DNA of 64,000 nt from contig JAISUG010000047.1 of assembly GCA_031272185.1 (NCBI GenBank), positions 1 to 64,000 on the forward strand, read 5' to 3'. Shown here piece after piece: positions 43,809 to 53,239 of the stretch (position 1 is its first letter; each line of letters starts with the position of its first letter). The notes beneath the pieces were generated by a model, which saw nothing but the letters and a program-made list of their open reading frames with translations, made no database searches and was not told where the DNA came from. Both the position numbers and the translations under genes were made by a program. Source of the stretch: Lachnospiraceae bacterium. GTDB lineage: Bacteria; Bacillota; Clostridia; Lachnospirales; Lachnospiraceae.

Positions 43809-45941
43809 ATGGAACTGAAAGACATCAGGGTGATCAAGAAAGACGGCACGCAGGAAGAGTTTAATGTCCAGAAGATCGTGGTGGCGGTGAACAAGTCCGC
43901 CAACCGCGCCATGATAGAGTTCACCCAGGCGGAGCTGAAGTTCATCTGCGAGTTCGTCCAGGAAAAGGCGCTGGAGCTGGGTGTGGCGAGGATCCCCATC
44001 GCCAGCATGCACAACCTGGTAGAAGGCTCCCTGGAAAAGGTGAACCCCCTGGTGGCCAAAAGCTACCGGGACTACCGCAACTACAAGCAGGACTTCGTGA
44101 AGATGCTGGACGACGTCTACAAGAAGAGCCAGTCCATCATGTACATCGGCGACAAGGAGAACTCCAACACCGACAGCGCGCTGGTGTCCACGAAGCGGAG
44201 CCTCATATTCAATGAACTGAACAAATCATTGTACCAGAAGTTTTTCATGACGGTGGAGGAGCTGCAGGCGTGCCGGGAGGGCTACATCTACATCCACGAC
44301 ATGTCCGCGCGCAGGGACACCATGAACTGCTGCCTCTTTGACGTGAAGACGGTGCTCACGGGCGGGTTCGAGATGGGCAACCTCTGGTACAACGAACCCA
44401 AGACCCTGGACGTGGCCTTCGACGTCATCGGCGACATCGTGCTGAGCGCCGCGAGCCAGCAGTACGGCGGGTTCACCGTGCCCAGCGTGGACGAGATACT
44501 GGAGCCCTACGCCCAGAAGTCATTTGACAGGTACCTGCGCAAGTACGTGGACCTGGGGCTGGAGCTGGAAAAGGCGAAGCGCACCGCGCTGGCCGACGTG
44601 AAGCGGGAGATGGAGCAGGGGTTCCAGGGCTGGGAGTACAAGTTCAACTCCGTGTCATCCAGCAGGGGGGACTACCCATTCATCACCATGACGGCGGGGG
44701 TGGGGAGGGGCCGCTTCGCGAAGATGGCCACCATCACCATGCTGGACGTGCGCCGCAAAGGCCAGGGGAAGGCCGGATGCAAGAAGCCGGTGCTCTTCCC
44801 GAAGCTGGTGTTCCTTTATGACGAGAAGCTCCACGGCCCCGGCGGCGAGCTGGAGGACGTGTTCGAGGCGGGCATCCGCTGCTGCTCCAAGGCCATGTAC
44901 CCCGACTGGCTCTCCCTCACGGGGAAGGGCTACATCGCAGGCATCTACAAGCGCTACGGGAAGATCATTTCCCCCATGGGGTGCCGGGCGTTCCTTTCCC
45001 CCTGGTACGAGCGGGGGGGCATGGCGCCTGCGGACGACGCCGACGAGCCGGTGTACATCGGCAGGTTCAACATCGGCGTGGTGAGCCTGCACCTGCCCAT
45101 GATACTGGCCAAGGCCAGGCAGGAGAGCCGCGATTTCTACGAGGTGCTGGACTACTACCTGAACCTCATCCGCAAGATCCACGTCCGTACCTATGCATAC
45201 TTGGGGGAGATGCGCGCCAGCACCAACCCGCTGGCCTACTGCGAGGGCGGGTTCTACGGCGGGCACCTGAAACCCGGCGACAAGATCAAGCCCCTGCTGC
45301 GCACCGCCACCGCATCCTTTGGCATCACCGCGTTCAACGAGCTGCAGCAGCTTTACAATGGCAAATCCCTGGTCCAGGACGGCGCGTTTGCGCTGGAGGT
45401 GCTGGAATACATCAACCGCAAGGTGGGCGAGTTCAAGGCGGAGGACGGCAACCTCTACGCCATCTACGCCACCCCTGCGGAGAGCCTGTGCGGGCTGCAG
45501 GTGACGCAGTTCCGCAAGAAGTACGGCATCGTGGAAAATGTCTCCGACCGGGAGTACGTCAGCAACGGTTTCCATTGCCATGTGACTGAGGACATCACAC
45601 CCATCGAGAAACAGGACCTTGAGTTCCGGTTCTGGGAACTGTCCAACGGCGGCAAGATCCAGTACGTGAAGTACCCCATCGACTACAACCTGGACGCCAT
45701 CAAGACATTGGTGCGCCGGGGGATGGAGCTGGGGTTCTACGAGGGAGTGAACCTCTCCCTCTCCTACTGCGACGACTGCGGCTACGAGGAGCTGGAGATG
45801 GACGTCTGCCCCAAGTGCGGCAGCAAGAACCTGACCAAGATCGACCGCATGAACGGGTACCTGTCCTACTCCAGGGTGAAGGGCGACACCCGCCTCAACG
45901 ATGCGAAGATGGCGGAGATAGCCGAGCGCAAGTCGATGTAA
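43809..45941 (+). CDS. nrdD: anaerobic ribonucleoside-triphosphate reductase NrdD
   Basis: 710 residues; start MELKDIRVIKKDGTQEEFN, an ATP-cone (residues 1-90). The 10-stranded barrel follows (MNCCLFDVK, QQYGGFTVPSVDEIL, ASTNPLAYCEGGFYGG). Near the C-terminus a four-Cys zinc site, CDDCGY...CPKCGS, precedes the glycyl-radical segment RMNGYLS (Gly about 683). It makes deoxynucleotides without oxygen and needs activation by NrdG, encoded next. This marks a strict or facultative anaerobe; no aerobic nrd genes are seen. Confidence 0.96.
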   Translation: MELKDIRVIKKDGTQEEFNVQKIVVAVNKSANRAMIEFTQAELKFICEFVQEKALELGVARIPIASMHNLVEGSLEKVNPLVAKSYRDYRNYKQDFVKMLDDVYKKSQSIMYIGDKENSNTDSALVSTKRSLIFNELNKSLYQKFFMTVEELQACREGYIYIHDMSARRDTMNCCLFDVKTVLTGGFEMGNLWYNEPKTLDVAFDVIGDIVLSAASQQYGGFTVPSVDEILEPYAQKSFDRYLRKYVDLGLELEKAKRTALADVKREMEQGFQGWEYKFNSVSSSRGDYPFITMTAGVGRGRFAKMATITMLDVRRKGQGKAGCKKPVLFPKLVFLYDEKLHGPGGELEDVFEAGIRCCSKAMYPDWLSLTGKGYIAGIYKRYGKIISPMGCRAFLSPWYERGGMAPADDADEPVYIGRFNIGVVSLHLPMILAKARQESRDFYEVLDYYLNLIRKIHVRTYAYLGEMRASTNPLAYCEGGFYGGHLKPGDKIKPLLRTATASFGITAFNELQQLYNGKSLVQDGAFALEVLEYINRKVGEFKAEDGNLYAIYATPAESLCGLQVTQFRKKYGIVENVSDREYVSNGFHCHVTEDITPIEKQDLEFRFWELSNGGKIQYVKYPIDYNLDAIKTLVRRGMELGFYEGVNLSLSYCDDCGYEELEMDVCPKCGSKNLTKIDRMNGYLSYSRVKGDTRLNDAKMAEIAERKSM

Positions 45942-46139
45942 AGGCGCAAGGCTACGAAGCGTCATCTGCCGATCACCGCCCACCGCCATAGTGCGTCGGG
46001 GCTGCCTGCGGTGTGGCAATACATTCAGGCAGCGGGCCATGGGACGGTTGCGGGCCTGGTCGGGCGTGTGGGCGGTCGGTTCATGCAGACACAGCACTGT
46101 GGCAGGAGCTGGCAGTTTGACGGAAAGGAAGCACATATC

Positions 46140-46694
46140 TTGCGATACCATAATATCACTAAAGACGACATGCTCAATGGCGAGGGCCTGCGCGCGGTAC
46201 TCTGGGTTTCCGGGTGCAACCACTACTGCAAGGGATGCCACAACCCGGTGACGTGGGAACTGTCCGGGGGGCTGCCCTTTGACGAAGGGGCGAAAGAAGA
46301 GCTGTTTGACTGCCTGGGAAAACCGTACATCTCCGGGCTGACGCTGTCCGGCGGCGATCCGCTGCACCCTGAGAACCGCGCGGATGTGGAGGCGCTGCTT
46401 CGGGAGGTGGTGGAGCTCTTCCCCCATAAATCAGTGTGGCTATACACGGGGTATCTCTGGGAGTCGGTGATGCGCCTGCCACTCATGCGGTATGTGGACG
46501 TGGTGGTGGACGGGGAGTATATAGAGGGCCTCAAAGACCCGAAGCTGCACTGGAGGGGGAGTTCCAATCAGCGTATCATAGACGTGCCCCGGTCGCTGCT
46601 TCTGGGGGAGGCGGCGCAGGTGCCCCTGGAAGGGGAGGAAACCGCTGATGCCCCGGGGCAGGAGTCTTCCGGTGGGTTGCAGTCCACGGGGTGA
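46140..46694 (+). CDS. nrdG: anaerobic RNR-activating radical SAM protein NrdG
   Basis: 184 residues if the TTG at 46140 is used, behind GGAAAGGAAG. In-frame ATGs at 46083 and 46011 would add 19 or 43 residues unlike the family. The radical-SAM motif is C-x3-C-x2-C in VSGCNHYCKGCHNP; GGDPLHPEN is the SAM-binding loop, and WLYTGYLWE and VDGEYIE follow. It generates the glycyl radical on NrdD. A 25-residue tail (EGEETADAPGQ) is low complexity. Confidence 0.92.
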   Translation: MRYHNITKDDMLNGEGLRAVLWVSGCNHYCKGCHNPVTWELSGGLPFDEGAKEELFDCLGKPYISGLTLSGGDPLHPENRADVEALLREVVELFPHKSVWLYTGYLWESVMRLPLMRYVDVVVDGEYIEGLKDPKLHWRGSSNQRIIDVPRSLLLGEAAQVPLEGEETADAPGQESSGGLQSTG

Positions 46695-46750
46695 CGACGG
46701 GCCAACGCACGGCGCTGTAGGTGGAGGAAGGGCGGAAAGGACGTGAAGTT

Positions 46751-47200
46751 TTGCCGGATGTCAATGGCTTGGAAGTGCATATCAAGTACTTCTCGGAAGA
46801 GATAGAGAGGCTGTGCTATATCGGCGGCAAATCGGACTGGGTGGACCTGCGCTCGGCCGCCGAGGTGTCCCTCAAAGCGGGGGAGTTCGCGCTGATCCCC
46901 CTGGGCGTGGCCATGGAACTGCCGAAAGGCTATGAGGCCCATGTGGTGCCCCGCAGCAGCACTTTCCGCAATTTCGGCATCATCCAGACCAATTCCATGG
47001 GGGTGATCGACGAGTCATACGCCGGGGACGGCGACCAGTGGTTTTTCCCCGCATATGCGCTGCGTGACACGGTGATCCATGTGAATGACAGGATCTGCCA
47101 GTTCCGCATCATGGAACACCAGCCCAGGCTGCATTTTGTGGAGAGGGACCATCTGGAGGGCAAGGACCGGGGCGGTTTCGGGAGCACGGGGAAACGGTGA
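46751..47200 (+). CDS. dut: dUTP diphosphatase
   Basis: 149 residues from the TTG at 46751 behind GGAAAGGA. A GTG at 46721 gives a longer form. Motif I in [10 protein letters not shown], motif [12 protein letters not shown], motif III around [14 protein letters not shown], motif IV RICQFRI, and the C-terminal motif [10 protein letters not shown]. It hydrolyses dUTP to dUMP and so fits beside nrdDG. Its last 29 bp are copied at 47275. Confidence 0.92.
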   Translation: MPDVNGLEVHIKYFSEEIERLCYIGGKSDWVDLRSAAEVSLKAGEFALIPLGVAMELPKGYEAHVVPRSSTFRNFGIIQTNSMGVIDESYAGDGDQWFFPAYALRDTVIHVNDRICQFRIMEHQPRLHFVERDHLEGKDRGGFGSTGKR

Positions 47201-47303
47201 GCTGAGGGTGCGCCCGCAGGTCAATGCTGGGTTGGTGACGACCATGCCGGGGCCACAACGCGGGTTCGCGGGTACGGTTTCGGGAGCACGGGGAAACGGT
47301 GAG
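47173..47303 (+). repeat. duplicated 3' end of dut
   Basis: 29 bp (CGGTTTCGGGAGCACGGGG plus AAACGGTGAG), including the dut stop, occur at 47173 and again at 47275 (102-bp spacing). Confidence 0.9.
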
Positions 47304-47340
47304 AGGGAGGACGGACATTTCGCATAAAGGGGGTTACGGG

Positions 47341-48435
47341 ATGGCGGTGAGTGTGGCCGCCTTTGTTTTTCTGGCCGTGTGCATCCTGGCGGCAGGGTGC
47401 GCCGCCAACCCCAAGTATGGGTACCGGGAGGACGGGATAGCACATCTGCAGGGGGGGGATTATGAACAGGCCATCGTGGATTTTGACAGGGCCATATCGG
47501 CGTCCGAGTCGATCCCGGGCCAGTTCGAGACGGACGTGCTTTGCTACCGGGCGGAGGCGGAGTACCTGGCGGGGGATTACGACGCCGCGGTGCATACATA
47601 TGAGATCCTCATGCAAATCGACCGGGAAAAACAGGAGTACCTGCTGAAAGCGGCCATCGCATTGGCGAAGAAATGCCAGGGCAATGTGGCGGCGGGGGGG
47701 GTGGCTGCACCTGGGAGCGATGCCGCCGCGGGTTCCCTGTCTGCGGCAGGGGCCAAGGCCGGAGTAAGTGCCGACACAGACACAGACACAGACACAGACA
47801 CAGACAGTAAAGAAGAGCCTGGCGGAGCATTGTCGGTGGGCGGCTCCGTTCTTGCGGACAACACGGCGTCGGTGAAAAAGGCATTGGAATACTACCACAA
47901 GGCGTACCTGCAGGCACCGGGGCTGGCACAGGGCGACGGGGATGTGGAACTGATACGCACGGCGCTCTACCGTCTGGGTTCTGTCCTGGAAGCCGAGCGC
48001 CTGTCCCAGGACGCCGTGCTGCTGTACGACCAGGCCATCGACACAGGGTTTGCCACTGGTGAAGCATACAACCGCAAAGGCCTGATACTCATGGGGGATG
48101 GCCGATACGGTGAAGCGCGCATGGCGTTTGAGGATGGCATCGCGTTCGTGGAGTCGGAGCTGGCGCAAGGTGGCGGGGGCGCCGGGGCTGACACGGGCAC
48201 ACAGGTGAGTGGAACCGCCCCGCTGGGTGCATCCGGGGCGGGCGTCGCGGCAGGGGGCGGTCCGGGTGAAGTGACCGAATCCGAAATATTGGAAAATATG
48301 CGCTACAACCTGGCGGCGGATTATGTATATATGCGGGATTACGAAACTGCATTGCGGCTTTACGGGGAATACCTGGAAGAATATGGCAGCGACCCCAAGG
48401 TGGAGAAAGAGCTGGCTTTCCTGCTCACGAGGTGA
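47341..48435 (+). CDS. TPR-repeat lipoprotein
   Basis: 364 residues; RBS AAAGGGGG. The signal peptide ends in lipobox ILAAGC (C20). TPR-like helical pairs: HLQGGDYEQAIVDFDRAI, AEYLAGDYDAAVHTYEIL, AYNRKGLILMGDGRYGEARMAFEDGI, DYVYMRDYETALRLYGEYLEE. Two low-complexity stretches interrupt them, including an Asp-Thr run (ADTDTDTDTDTDTD, from an ACAGAC microsatellite at about 47774-47806). Probably a surface-anchored scaffold; partner unknown. Confidence 0.8.
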   Translation: MAVSVAAFVFLAVCILAAGCAANPKYGYREDGIAHLQGGDYEQAIVDFDRAISASESIPGQFETDVLCYRAEAEYLAGDYDAAVHTYEILMQIDREKQEYLLKAAIALAKKCQGNVAAGGVAAPGSDAAAGSLSAAGAKAGVSADTDTDTDTDTDSKEEPGGALSVGGSVLADNTASVKKALEYYHKAYLQAPGLAQGDGDVELIRTALYRLGSVLEAERLSQDAVLLYDQAIDTGFATGEAYNRKGLILMGDGRYGEARMAFEDGIAFVESELAQGGGGAGADTGTQVSGTAPLGASGAGVAAGGGPGEVTESEILENMRYNLAADYVYMRDYETALRLYGEYLEEYGSDPKVEKELAFLLTR

Positions 48436-48585
48436 TGACATGTGGATGATAAGGAAAAAGTAATGGGTTCGGAACAAGTCGACTAAAGCGACTAAGATGA
48501 CTGGTCCGCACATGCCAGATGTGGCGTGTATCGGGTTGGGTGCGGAGATATGGAGGGTGACGACATGTGGATCCGGGACGAAAAG
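48431..48585 (+). repeat. diverged direct repeat between TPR gene and hflX
   Basis: GGTGATGACATGTGGAT at 48431 recurs as GGTGACGACATGTGGAT at 48556. No gene in 48436-48640. Confidence 0.65.
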
Positions 48586-48640
48586 AGGATACGGAGCGCA
48601 AAGGACCTACAAACACGGGTGATAGGACGAAAGGACATTT

Positions 48641-49891
48641 ATGATAGAGCTACAGGAAAAGAAGGAGCGGCTGCTGCTGGTGGCCGCCGCGGAAGGTGAG
48701 GCGGAGGATGTGGATGCCTCCCTGGACGAGCTGGAAGAATTGGTGAAAACGGCGGTGGGCGAGGCGGTGGGGCGCCTGATGCAGAGGCGGGAGCGCCCTT
48801 CCCCCATCTCATACCTGGGCAAAGGCAAAGTAGACGAACTGAAAGAACTAGTCTGGGAGACGGAGGCGGACGGCGTAGTGGCCGACGACGAGCTGACCAG
48901 CGACCAGATCAAGAACCTGGAAGATGCGCTGGATGTGCGGGTGCTGGACCGGACCGGGGTGATCCTGGACATTTTCGCCCAGCACGCCACGACACACGAG
49001 GGGAAGATCCAGGTGGAGCTGGCGCAGCTCAAATACCGCTCCGGGCGGCTCCTGGGGCTGCGTTCGTCCCTTTCCAGGCTGGGGGGAGGGGTCGGCATCA
49101 GCAACAGGGGGCCCGGCGAGAAGAAACTGGAAATCGACAGGCGAAAGATCCGGGAGCGCATCGGCCAGCTGAAAGAACTCCTGGCCCAGTCGGAAAAGCA
49201 CCGTACCTTGCTGCGGGGGCACAGGGAAAAGAGCGCGATCCCCACGGTGGCCATCGTGGGCTACACCAATGCGGGGAAGTCCACGCTGCTCAATGCGCTC
49301 ACCGGGGCAGGTGTGGCGGCACAGGACAAACTCTTCGCCACGTTGGACCCCACCACCCGCAAGCTGGAGCTGCCGGGCGGGCAGCAGGTCCTGGTCACGG
49401 ACACTGTGGGGTTCATCCGCAAGCTGCCCCACCACTTGGTGGAAGCGTTCCACTCCACGCTGGAGGAAGCGGTGGACGGTGACATCATCCTCCATGTGGT
49501 GGATGCGTCCAACCCCCGCATGGAAAGCCAGATGCACACCGTCTACGAGACATTGCGCAGCCTGGGGCTCAAAGACAAGCCCATCGTGACCGCATTCAAC
49601 AAGATCGACGTGCCGGAGGCACTGCCCGCTTTGCGCGATTTCGGCGCGGACTACGAGGTGTGCATATCCGCAAAACGGGGCGACGGGCTGGACAAGCTGG
49701 GGGAGGTGCTGGAGACTATTGTCCGCAACCGACGGGTGTACGTGGAAAGGGTGTTCCCTTATGCCCAGGCAGGGAGGATCCAGCTCATCCGCGCCCAAGG
49801 CCAGCTCGTCAGCGAGGAGTACCTGCCTGACGGGATCGCGGTGAAGGCATATGTCCCCGCGGAGATCTACGGGAAAGTGGCGGGGGCGTGA
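48641..49891 (+). CDS. hflX: ribosome-associated GTPase HflX
   Basis: 416 residues. N-terminal HflX domain (YLGKGKVDELKELV, DELTSDQIKNLEDAL, RTGVILDIFAQHATTHEGKIQVELAQLKY, GPGEKKLEIDRR), then a G domain: G1 GYTNAGKST, G3 DTVGFIRKLPHHLVEAFHSTLEE, G4 NKID. HflX splits stalled or hibernating ribosomes. It lacks the long C-terminal extension of some relatives. Confidence 0.96.
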   Translation: MIELQEKKERLLLVAAAEGEAEDVDASLDELEELVKTAVGEAVGRLMQRRERPSPISYLGKGKVDELKELVWETEADGVVADDELTSDQIKNLEDALDVRVLDRTGVILDIFAQHATTHEGKIQVELAQLKYRSGRLLGLRSSLSRLGGGVGISNRGPGEKKLEIDRRKIRERIGQLKELLAQSEKHRTLLRGHREKSAIPTVAIVGYTNAGKSTLLNALTGAGVAAQDKLFATLDPTTRKLELPGGQQVLVTDTVGFIRKLPHHLVEAFHSTLEEAVDGDIILHVVDASNPRMESQMHTVYETLRSLGLKDKPIVTAFNKIDVPEALPALRDFGADYEVCISAKRGDGLDKLGEVLETIVRNRRVYVERVFPYAQAGRIQLIRAQGQLVSEEYLPDGIAVKAYVPAEIYGKVAGA

Positions 49892-49926
49892 ACTAAGTTA
49901 TCTTTATTACATTTTTTTTACCCCTA

Positions 49927-49955
49927 TCGCCAAGACGGGAAAGTTGTGCTATACT
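49927..49955 (+). promoter_or_regulatory. putative extended -10 promoter before the cda operon
   Basis: TGCTATACT gives an extended -10 (TATACT 49950-49955); the weak -35 TCGCCA lies 17 bases upstream. It would drive the two membrane genes, cdaA and cdaR. Confidence 0.5.
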
Positions 49956-50103
49956 GAAAGTGTGTGTATGCGCGGATATGATACCGGGTTTGCTGCGTAT
50001 CGGCATATGCACACTTCGGTATCCGCAGCCGGTTGTCCATGTGTGTACGGCAAAAGCACTTGGGAGGTGCGCGGCAGGCAATCTGGTGTGAAAGCGGCAA
50101 TCT

Positions 50104-50532
50104 ATGTTAAATGAGGACAAGATCCGACTGATGACGAAGATCACCATGTTCGAGGGAAAGGAGCGCCGCAAGATCGAGTGCGCGAACCGCTACTTCCTCT
50201 GGGACTATACGGTACGCGGCCTGTTGCGCGCCTTTTTTGGGTACACTGCGTGTTTTGCGCTGCTTTTCGGCGTTTGGGGCCTGTATAACGTGGAGCAGAT
50301 ATTCAATAACTTCACATTGGACACCGTGTTCGCCATCGGCGGACGGGCGGTGTGGGTGTATGTGGTGGGGCTGGTGTGCTACCTGCTGATAGCTTTGGTG
50401 GTGGCCATCGCGCGCCACCAGTCGGCGCAAAGGGCCCTGGTCCAGTACCTGGGCAAGCTTAAGCATCTGGAAAAACGCTATGGGCCCAAGGAGCAGGCGA
50501 AGACCGCCGGGAAAGGGGGCCGATCTGCATGA
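50104..50532 (+). CDS. two-helix membrane protein, unknown function
   Basis: 142 residues. A basic N-terminus (MFEGKERRKIECANRYFLWDYTVRGLLRAF) leads into a helix (about 45-68) and a second one (about 78-102, VWVYVVGLVCYLLIALVVAIA), then a basic cytoplasmic tail (YLGKLKHLEKRYGPKEQ). Overlaps the next membrane gene by four bases and precedes cdaA, so it probably belongs to that operon. No known domain recognised. Confidence 0.75.
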   Translation: MLNEDKIRLMTKITMFEGKERRKIECANRYFLWDYTVRGLLRAFFGYTACFALLFGVWGLYNVEQIFNNFTLDTVFAIGGRAVWVYVVGLVCYLLIALVVAIARHQSAQRALVQYLGKLKHLEKRYGPKEQAKTAGKGGRSA

Positions 50533-51911
50533 TGGCTTTCCTGCTTGTCAAAGAACGGCTTCGACTGTTCTATTCCAAGTTTTACCTGCTTGTTCGGTTC
50601 CTGGCCAAGTTCGCGCTGGCTTTCGCCTGTATGTACGCACTGACACATGCCGTCGGCTACATGCAGCGCATCAAGGGCTGGCCTGTGATCCTGGGCGTCA
50701 GCGCAGTCTGCGCATTGCTGCCCTACAGCGGGGCGGCCATACTCTTGGGGGGTGTGATGCTGGCCCACCTGCAGGCGGTCTCATTGGATGTATGCGCCCT
50801 GATGGGGGTGTTCCTGTTCGCTGTGGCGGTGCTCTACTATGGGTTTTCACCGGGGGACTGTTACCTGCTGCTTTTGTCACCGCTGCTTTGCGCACTGAAA
50901 GTGCCCTACCTGCTGCCGCTGATAGTGGGGATGGGGACGAACCTGGCGGGCATCATCCCCATCGCCTGCGGCGCGGTGGTGTATCACATGCTGGTGTACG
51001 TGAAGGCCAGTGCCGGGGTTTGGGCCGACATGGGCGACATGGATATATTGGAACGGTTCGTGCAGACGCTGGGGGAGATGCTGTCGGACCGTATGATGTT
51101 CGTGATGGTGGCGGTGCTCGCTGTGGGGGCACTGGCCACGTTCCTCATCAAAAAACTGTCAGTGGACTATGCGTGGGTCTTGGCGCTGGCCGGCGGACTG
51201 ATGGCCCAGCTGGTGGCCCTGTTCGTGGGGCAGCTGCAGTTTGACATCCCCATGGACATCGCACAGGTGGCGGTGGGCATGTTGGTTTGTGCACTGTTGG
51301 CCTGCGTGGCCTGGCTGTTCCTGTTTTCTGTGGACTACTCCCGGACGGAATACACCCAGTTCGAGGATGACGGCTATTACTACTACGTGAAAGCCGTGCC
51401 CAAGATAGCTGTGTCCATGCCGGACGTGCAGGTGCGCCGCCTCAACCCAGGGAAAAGCGGGGGGAAGGCCGTGGCCGACGCCAAGCCGGCGAAAAGCGGG
51501 GCGCCGGTCATGCCGGGGCAGCAAAGAAAAGACGCGGCAGGGACATCTGCGGGGACGGGCCAGCCGGGCGGGCGGGCGGTGCGCACAGGCATGAGCGGCG
51601 CTGCGGGGCGGCCGGGAGGGGTGGCCGCCGGAGACGGTGCGCAGGTCGCGCGGCAAGGCTTGGAACCGGGCGGGGGGGCGGCGCGTTCAGTCGTGCCCAG
51701 CGCTGCGGGGCGGCCGGGAGGGGTGGCCGCCGGAGACGGTGCGCAGGCCGCGCGGCAAGGCCGGGAACCCGGCAGGGGGGCGGCGCAGGTGGGCGCACCC
51801 GGCAAAACCGGGCGGTCCGGACAGGCTTCCGGCAAGGTGACGTCCATTGCGGATAGGCAGGACAGGGCCCAGAGGCGCGGCGGGGCATCTGACGGGCGGG
51901 GTGACTTATAG
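50529..51911 (+). CDS. polytopic membrane protein upstream of cdaA, unknown function
   Basis: 460 residues. About eight to ten hydrophobic helices between 20 and 280 (FALAFACMYALTHAVGYM, VILGVSAVCALLPYSGAAILLGGVM, LLPLIVGMGTNLAGIIPIACGAVVYHML, MMFVMVAVLAVGALATFLI and others). A cytoplasmic Tyr-rich turn follows (FEDDGYYYYVKAVPKIAV), then a 160-residue Gly/Ala/Arg-rich tail with two 34-residue copies of RPGGVAAGDGAQ...ARQG. Clostridial genomes often have such a protein before cdaA, but I know of no assigned role. A link to c-di-AMP control or export is speculative. Confidence 0.75.
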   Translation: MMAFLLVKERLRLFYSKFYLLVRFLAKFALAFACMYALTHAVGYMQRIKGWPVILGVSAVCALLPYSGAAILLGGVMLAHLQAVSLDVCALMGVFLFAVAVLYYGFSPGDCYLLLLSPLLCALKVPYLLPLIVGMGTNLAGIIPIACGAVVYHMLVYVKASAGVWADMGDMDILERFVQTLGEMLSDRMMFVMVAVLAVGALATFLIKKLSVDYAWVLALAGGLMAQLVALFVGQLQFDIPMDIAQVAVGMLVCALLACVAWLFLFSVDYSRTEYTQFEDDGYYYYVKAVPKIAVSMPDVQVRRLNPGKSGGKAVADAKPAKSGAPVMPGQQRKDAAGTSAGTGQPGGRAVRTGMSGAAGRPGGVAAGDGAQVARQGLEPGGGAARSVVPSAAGRPGGVAAGDGAQAARQGREPGRGAAQVGAPGKTGRSGQASGKVTSIADRQDRAQRRGGASDGRGDL

Positions 51912-52060
51912 ACAGACCATCGGGTGAGCGCAAGCCAGGCGTGTGTGGCGACATATTCGCGGTTCGCATGACATATAGACAGACCATGGGTGAGCGCAAG
52001 CCAGGCGTGTGAGGCGACGTATTCGCGGTTCGCATGACTTATAGACAGGCAATCAGGTGA
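51903..52060 (+). repeat. 66-67 bp tandem repeat copying the membrane gene's 3' end
   Basis: Copies begin at 51903, 51970 and 52036 with GACTTATAGACAG (or GACATATAG); the first contains the stop codon of the membrane protein gene. Each unit carries GGTGAGCGCAAGCCAGGCG. Confidence 0.9.
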
Positions 52061-52084
52061 GCACAAGCATCAGGGAGGATAGCT

Positions 52085-53239
52085 ATGGCAGATTTGTTCG
52101 GCATGTTGTATTCTTGGTTGTCGTTCTTGCCGGTCATCACGGTGCGGAATTTCATCGAGATCGCGATCATTGCCTTTTTGGTGTACGAACTGCTGGCCTG
52201 GATCAAGGACTCACGGGCCTGGTCGCTCCTCAAGGGCATCGTGGTCATATTGGTGTTTGCTTTCGGCGCCTACATCTTCCAACTGGACACCATCACATGG
52301 ATACTGGAAAAGATCGTCTTCGTCGCCGCCACGGCCATCATCATCATATTCCAGCCGGAGCTGCGCAAGGCGTTGGAGCAGCTGGGCAGCCGCAACTTCA
52401 TCGGCGACTTTTTGTCATTCGACGACAGCAAGCGGGTGGGCGCATTCAACGAAAAGGTGGCGGGTGAGGTGATCCGCGCCACATTTGACATGGCCAAGGT
52501 CAAGACCGGGGCGCTGATGGTCATCGAGCGGGAACAGCCGCTGCCGGACATCGAGGCCACGGGCATACCCGTAGATGGGCTGATTTCCAGCCAGCTGCTT
52601 ATCAATATCTTCGAGCACAACACGCCCCTCCACGACGGGGCGGTGCTCATACGGGGCGACAGGGTGGTGGCGGCCACCTGCTACCTGCCCCTTTCGGACA
52701 ACGTGCACATCAGCAAGGATCTGGGGACGCGTCACCGCAGCGCCGTGGGGATGAGCGAGGTCAGCGACGCTGTGACCATAGTGGTGTCCGAGGAGACAGG
52801 GCGGGTGAGCGTCGCACACAACGGCACATTGAAACGCGTCAACGACCCCGAGGCGCTGCGGGGGGAACTCCTGGCCAATGCGGGCGCGGACACCCAGAAA
52901 CACCGTTTCGTCCCATGGCGCACCAGGACATGGGTGGGGCAGACGGCGCCCGTTTCCCGCACGTCCGGTGGTGACAGGGTCCATGCCGATGGCGCAACCC
53001 CCAAAGACCCAGGGGCCCCAGGGGGCAAAGACGGGGCAGCGGGTTCCGGGCTGGCCAAGGATACGGGAAGAGCGCAGGGCCTGGGGCCGGGTAAAGACGG
53101 GGCAGCGGGCGCCGGAATAGCCAAGGATGCGGGAAAAGCGCAGGGCACCGGGCCGGCCAAAGATGCCGGAAAAGCGCAGGGCGCCGATTCTTCGGCCCAG
53201 GACGTAGGTTTTGGGGAGGGGGTGGTTGCCCATGATTAG
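52085..53239 (+). CDS. cdaA: diadenylate cyclase CdaA
   Basis: 384 residues. Three N-terminal membrane helices (about 20-90), then the DAC domain: IEREQPLPDIEATGIPVDG, the DGA motif at 184-186 (LHDGAVLI) and RHR at 216-218 (GTRHRSAVGMSE). These bind ATP and metal for c-di-AMP synthesis. After about residue 265, a 115-residue low-complexity tail follows, with repeats of GKDGAAGAGIAKDAGKAQG (DNA period 66 bp), not found in typical CdaA of about 270 residues. The next gene, encoding its regulator CdaR, overlaps the end. Confidence 0.95.
   Translation: MADLFGMLYSWLSFLPVITVRNFIEIAIIAFLVYELLAWIKDSRAWSLLKGIVVILVFAFGAYIFQLDTITWILEKIVFVAATAIIIIFQPELRKALEQLGSRNFIGDFLSFDDSKRVGAFNEKVAGEVIRATFDMAKVKTGALMVIEREQPLPDIEATGIPVDGLISSQLLINIFEHNTPLHDGAVLIRGDRVVAATCYLPLSDNVHISKDLGTRHRSAVGMSEVSDAVTIVVSEETGRVSVAHNGTLKRVNDPEALRGELLANAGADTQKHRFVPWRTRTWVGQTAPVSRTSGGDRVHADGATPKDPGAPGGKDGAAGSGLAKDTGRAQGLGPGKDGAAGAGIAKDAGKAQGTGPAKDAGKAQGADSSAQDVGFGEGVVAHD

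Noticed and set aside
44655-46427. Minus-strand open frame of 590 codons across nrdD
   Set aside because: Shadow of the conserved nrdD/nrdG genes on the plus strand; His/Val/Gln-rich composition typical of antisense frames in GC-rich genes.
47774-47806. ACAGAC microsatellite as a phase-variation switch
   Set aside because: The unit is six bases, so length changes keep the reading frame; it can only lengthen an Asp-Thr run.
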